The notes below the pieces were generated by a model that searched no databases, was not told the origin of the DNA, and saw only the letters and a program-made list of their open reading frames with translations. The position numbers and the translations under genes were made by a program. Below, one piece after another: positions 6,204 through 7,313 of a stretch of 7,313 nt of DNA (the first letter of the stretch is position 1; each line of letters opens with the position of its first letter). This DNA comes from Nitrososphaerota archaeon (GTDB taxonomy: Archaea > Thermoproteota > Nitrososphaeria > Nitrososphaerales > UBA183). The stretch lies in NCBI GenBank assembly GCA_029785235.1, contig JAFMAA010000048.1, positions 1 to 7,313 of the forward strand. The letters run 5' to 3'.

Positions 6204-7139
6204 TCATCGCACGGCCAACGGGAGGTCGAGGATGGTGATGAGCCCCTCCGGAGCCCTGCCGATTCGCTCGACCGCGTGGACGACCATGGCGACGGTCGCA
6301 GACTCCGTGAACACCCCCTTCTCGAACCTCACCTTGATCACAGGGTCGCCGCTGACCTCTATGACGTCGAAGTCTGCCGAGGTGGTGGTCATTTCGAGGT
6401 CGAGGCGTATCGCGCAGTCCCCGGCCTTCCCCTCGGCGAACTGCCTCACCCCCATCACGTAGTCCTCTGAGCCCATCACAGGGAACGTCCCTTCGCTGGC
6501 GCCTTCGAGGTCCCTCCCGAGCGAGAGGGCCACGAGGTGCGCCGACTCCGCGAGCCCGATGTGGCCGAGCTTCCCCTCGGCGAGCTCCTTCTCGAACTTG
6601 GCCCGGCCTAAGCCGACCCCCGCTCTCCTCTGCACCGCCTGGCGCCTCCTGGAGAGGTCGACGCTATGCACCACGTGGATCCGCGTCGGGTTCTTGGAGG
6701 CTGAGGCTATGACCGCCGGGACCCAGTCCATGACGAACCCCGGATTCACCCCCACCCCGACCAGGGTGACCCCCTTCTCTTTCGCGATGGCGTCGAGCCT
6801 CCCTGCCTCGTCCCCACGGGCGTGGCTGGGATAGACCATCTCTTCTGTGTCGGTGACGACGTCGAGCCCTGCCGAAAGCAGGTGTGCTATGTCCCCGGCC
6901 ACGTCCTCCACCCGCGACCGGGCGGCGAACACCGCCACCTCCGCGTCGGCGAGGGGGGCGGACTGCACCGACTGGTGAACCCGAACGCCGAGCGGGAGGC
7001 CCGTAAGCTCGGCCACAGTCTTCCCTGCCTTGTCCGGGTCGGCGTCGATCACCCCGACGACAGCGTGACCTCTTTCTAGCAGATGCTTGAGGATCTCTGT
7101 CCCCATGGCGCCCAAGCCGCATAGGACGACCCTGACCAA
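6204..7139 (-). CDS. Dihydrodipicolinate reductase/2,4-diaminopentanoate dehydrogenase-like oxidoreductase
   Basis: NAD(P)-dependent oxidoreductase of 311 residues when started at TTG 7139. The Rossmann motif CGLGAMG is at 7-13, and an Asp in VVGVIDAD near residue 32 hints at NAD(H). GVGVNPGFVMD (128-138), RRRQAVQRRAGVGL (164-177) and GHIGLAES (192-199) are the hallmarks of the DapB-like family that includes 2,4-diaminopentanoate dehydrogenase. This is a different group from true lysine-pathway DapB, whose SGTTG-type motifs I do not see. The frame is open to 7262, but the first 41 codons precede the nucleotide-binding strand, overlap the divergent gene and are out of family. TTG 7139 lies about 27 bp from the TATA block at 7161-7170 with no ribosome binding site, supporting a leaderless start. 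The true substrate is unknown; the divergent DUF1028 gene suggests a shared amino-acid-related role. Confidence 0.88.
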   Translation of the reverse strand: MVRVVLCGLGAMGTEILKHLLERGHAVVGVIDADPDKAGKTVAELTGLPLGVRVHQSVQSAPLADAEVAVFAARSRVEDVAGDIAHLLSAGLDVVTDTEEMVYPSHARGDEAGRLDAIAKEKGVTLVGVGVNPGFVMDWVPAVIASASKNPTRIHVVHSVDLSRRRQAVQRRAGVGLGRAKFEKELAEGKLGHIGLAESAHLVALSLGRDLEGASEGTFPVMGSEDYVMGVRQFAEGKAGDCAIRLDLEMTTTSADFDVIEVSGDPVIKVRFEKGVFTESATVAMVVHAVERIGRAPEGLITILDLPLAVR

Positions 7140-7160
7140 GGACCCGAGGCGCCCCCCGGC

Positions 7161-7170
7161 GTTTAATAAT
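7161..7170. promoter_or_regulatory. TATA-like block shared by a divergent gene pair
   Basis: GTTTAATAAT is the only AT-rich stretch in the 57-bp gap between TTG 7139 (minus) and TTG 7197 (plus). Read on the minus strand it is ATTATTAAAC, centred about 27 bp from TTG 7139, so transcription would begin at or next to the start codon. Read on the plus strand it is centred about 31 bp from TTG 7197, giving a leader of only a few bases. A purine-containing AGAATCC on the upstream side in the minus direction is a partial match to a BRE element; the plus direction has CCCGGC there, so the minus gene is the better supported of the two. Confidence 0.6.
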
Positions 7171-7174
7171 GGAT

Positions 7175-7192
7175 TCTCGGACTCCGCCGAGA
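7175..7192. promoter_or_regulatory. Inverted repeat between TATA block and DUF1028 start
   Basis: TCTCGG (7175-7180) and CCGAGA (7187-7192) are perfect 6-bp complements around a 6-bp centre. The dyad occupies the place where transcription of the plus-strand gene would start, ending 4 bp before its TTG, and lies immediately upstream of TATA for the minus-strand gene. It could be a repressor or activator site affecting one or both genes. Confidence 0.4.
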
Positions 7193-7196
7193 GGCC

Positions 7197-7313
7197 TTGA
7201 CATACTCCATCGTCGCCCGAGACGAAAAGACAGGCGAGATGGGAGTGGCGGTCCAGTCGCACTACTTCTCCGTGGGCTCTGCCGTCCCCTGGGCGAGGGC
7301 CGGGGTGGGGGCC
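7197..7313 (+). CDS. DUF1028 family protein, N-terminal part, cut by window end
   Basis: From TTG 7197 the frame stays open for 39 codons to the window edge. It begins [19 protein letters not shown] and continues [19 protein letters not shown], which I recognise as the conserved N-terminus of DUF1028 proteins. Structures in that family have an Ntn-hydrolase-like fold; the reaction is not established to my knowledge. A full protein would be a little over 200 residues, so most lies outside. TTG is chosen because the family begins with this TYSIVARD strand directly after the initiator. There is no Shine-Dalgarno sequence, in line with a near-leaderless transcript from the TATA block 31 bp upstream. 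It is transcribed away from the DapB-like oxidoreductase gene. Confidence 0.85.
   Translation, partial: MTYSIVARDEKTGEMGVAVQSHYFSVGSAVPWARAGVGA

Noticed and set aside
1..7313. CRISPR array, insertion sequence or phage/defence operon
   Set aside because: No regularly spaced repeats, transposase, integrase or nuclease-like coding sequence is present in any plausible reading frame.

Overview
The window looks like chromosomal DNA of a GC-rich archaeon; the lineage is not decidable from the sequence, though a Thermoproteota/Nitrososphaeria-like organism would fit. The archaeal assignment rests on promoter layout. In the right-hand divergent pair, an AT-rich TATA-like block lies about 27-31 bp from two TTG starts with no ribosome binding site, which is the pattern of leaderless archaeal transcripts. 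No rRNA, tRNA, CRISPR array or transposase gene was found.

Left part (1-2316, GC-rich). An ABC-2 type exporter is encoded on the minus strand as a tightly coupled ATPase-permease pair (genes 1 nt apart). A 96-codon ORF of unknown function runs divergently from it on the plus strand. 

Middle part (about 2320-5800, clearly lower GC, near 50% by eye). It holds a full-length two-domain Sua5-type threonylcarbamoyl-AMP synthase (plus strand, tRNA t6A synthesis) and a Thermus/Rickettsia-type isocitrate dehydrogenase with a C-terminal extension (minus strand). Upstream of the dehydrogenase is a 3' fragment of purK, broken by a stop codon and a frameshift. Between the convergent Sua5 and dehydrogenase genes sits a short GC-rich minus-strand reading frame that may be the tail of a truncated native gene. 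I read the block as a mosaic of transferred or rearranged DNA inside a GC-rich genome; this is inference.

Right part (about 5800-7313, GC-rich). A non-coding stretch of roughly 400 bp has an 11-bp direct repeat about 160 bp apart, several GC-rich inverted repeats and a 15-bp dyad. It is followed by a divergent pair that appears to share one TATA block: a dihydrodipicolinate reductase/2,4-diaminopentanoate dehydrogenase-like oxidoreductase (minus) and the start of a DUF1028 protein (plus, cut by the window edge). The pair suggests amino-acid or amino-acid-derived compound metabolism, but substrates are unknown.

No clear new defence or mobile system is visible. The points most worth checking are the shared-promoter divergent pair, the purK remnant with its flanking GC-rich non-coding block, and the two short unrecognised reading frames.
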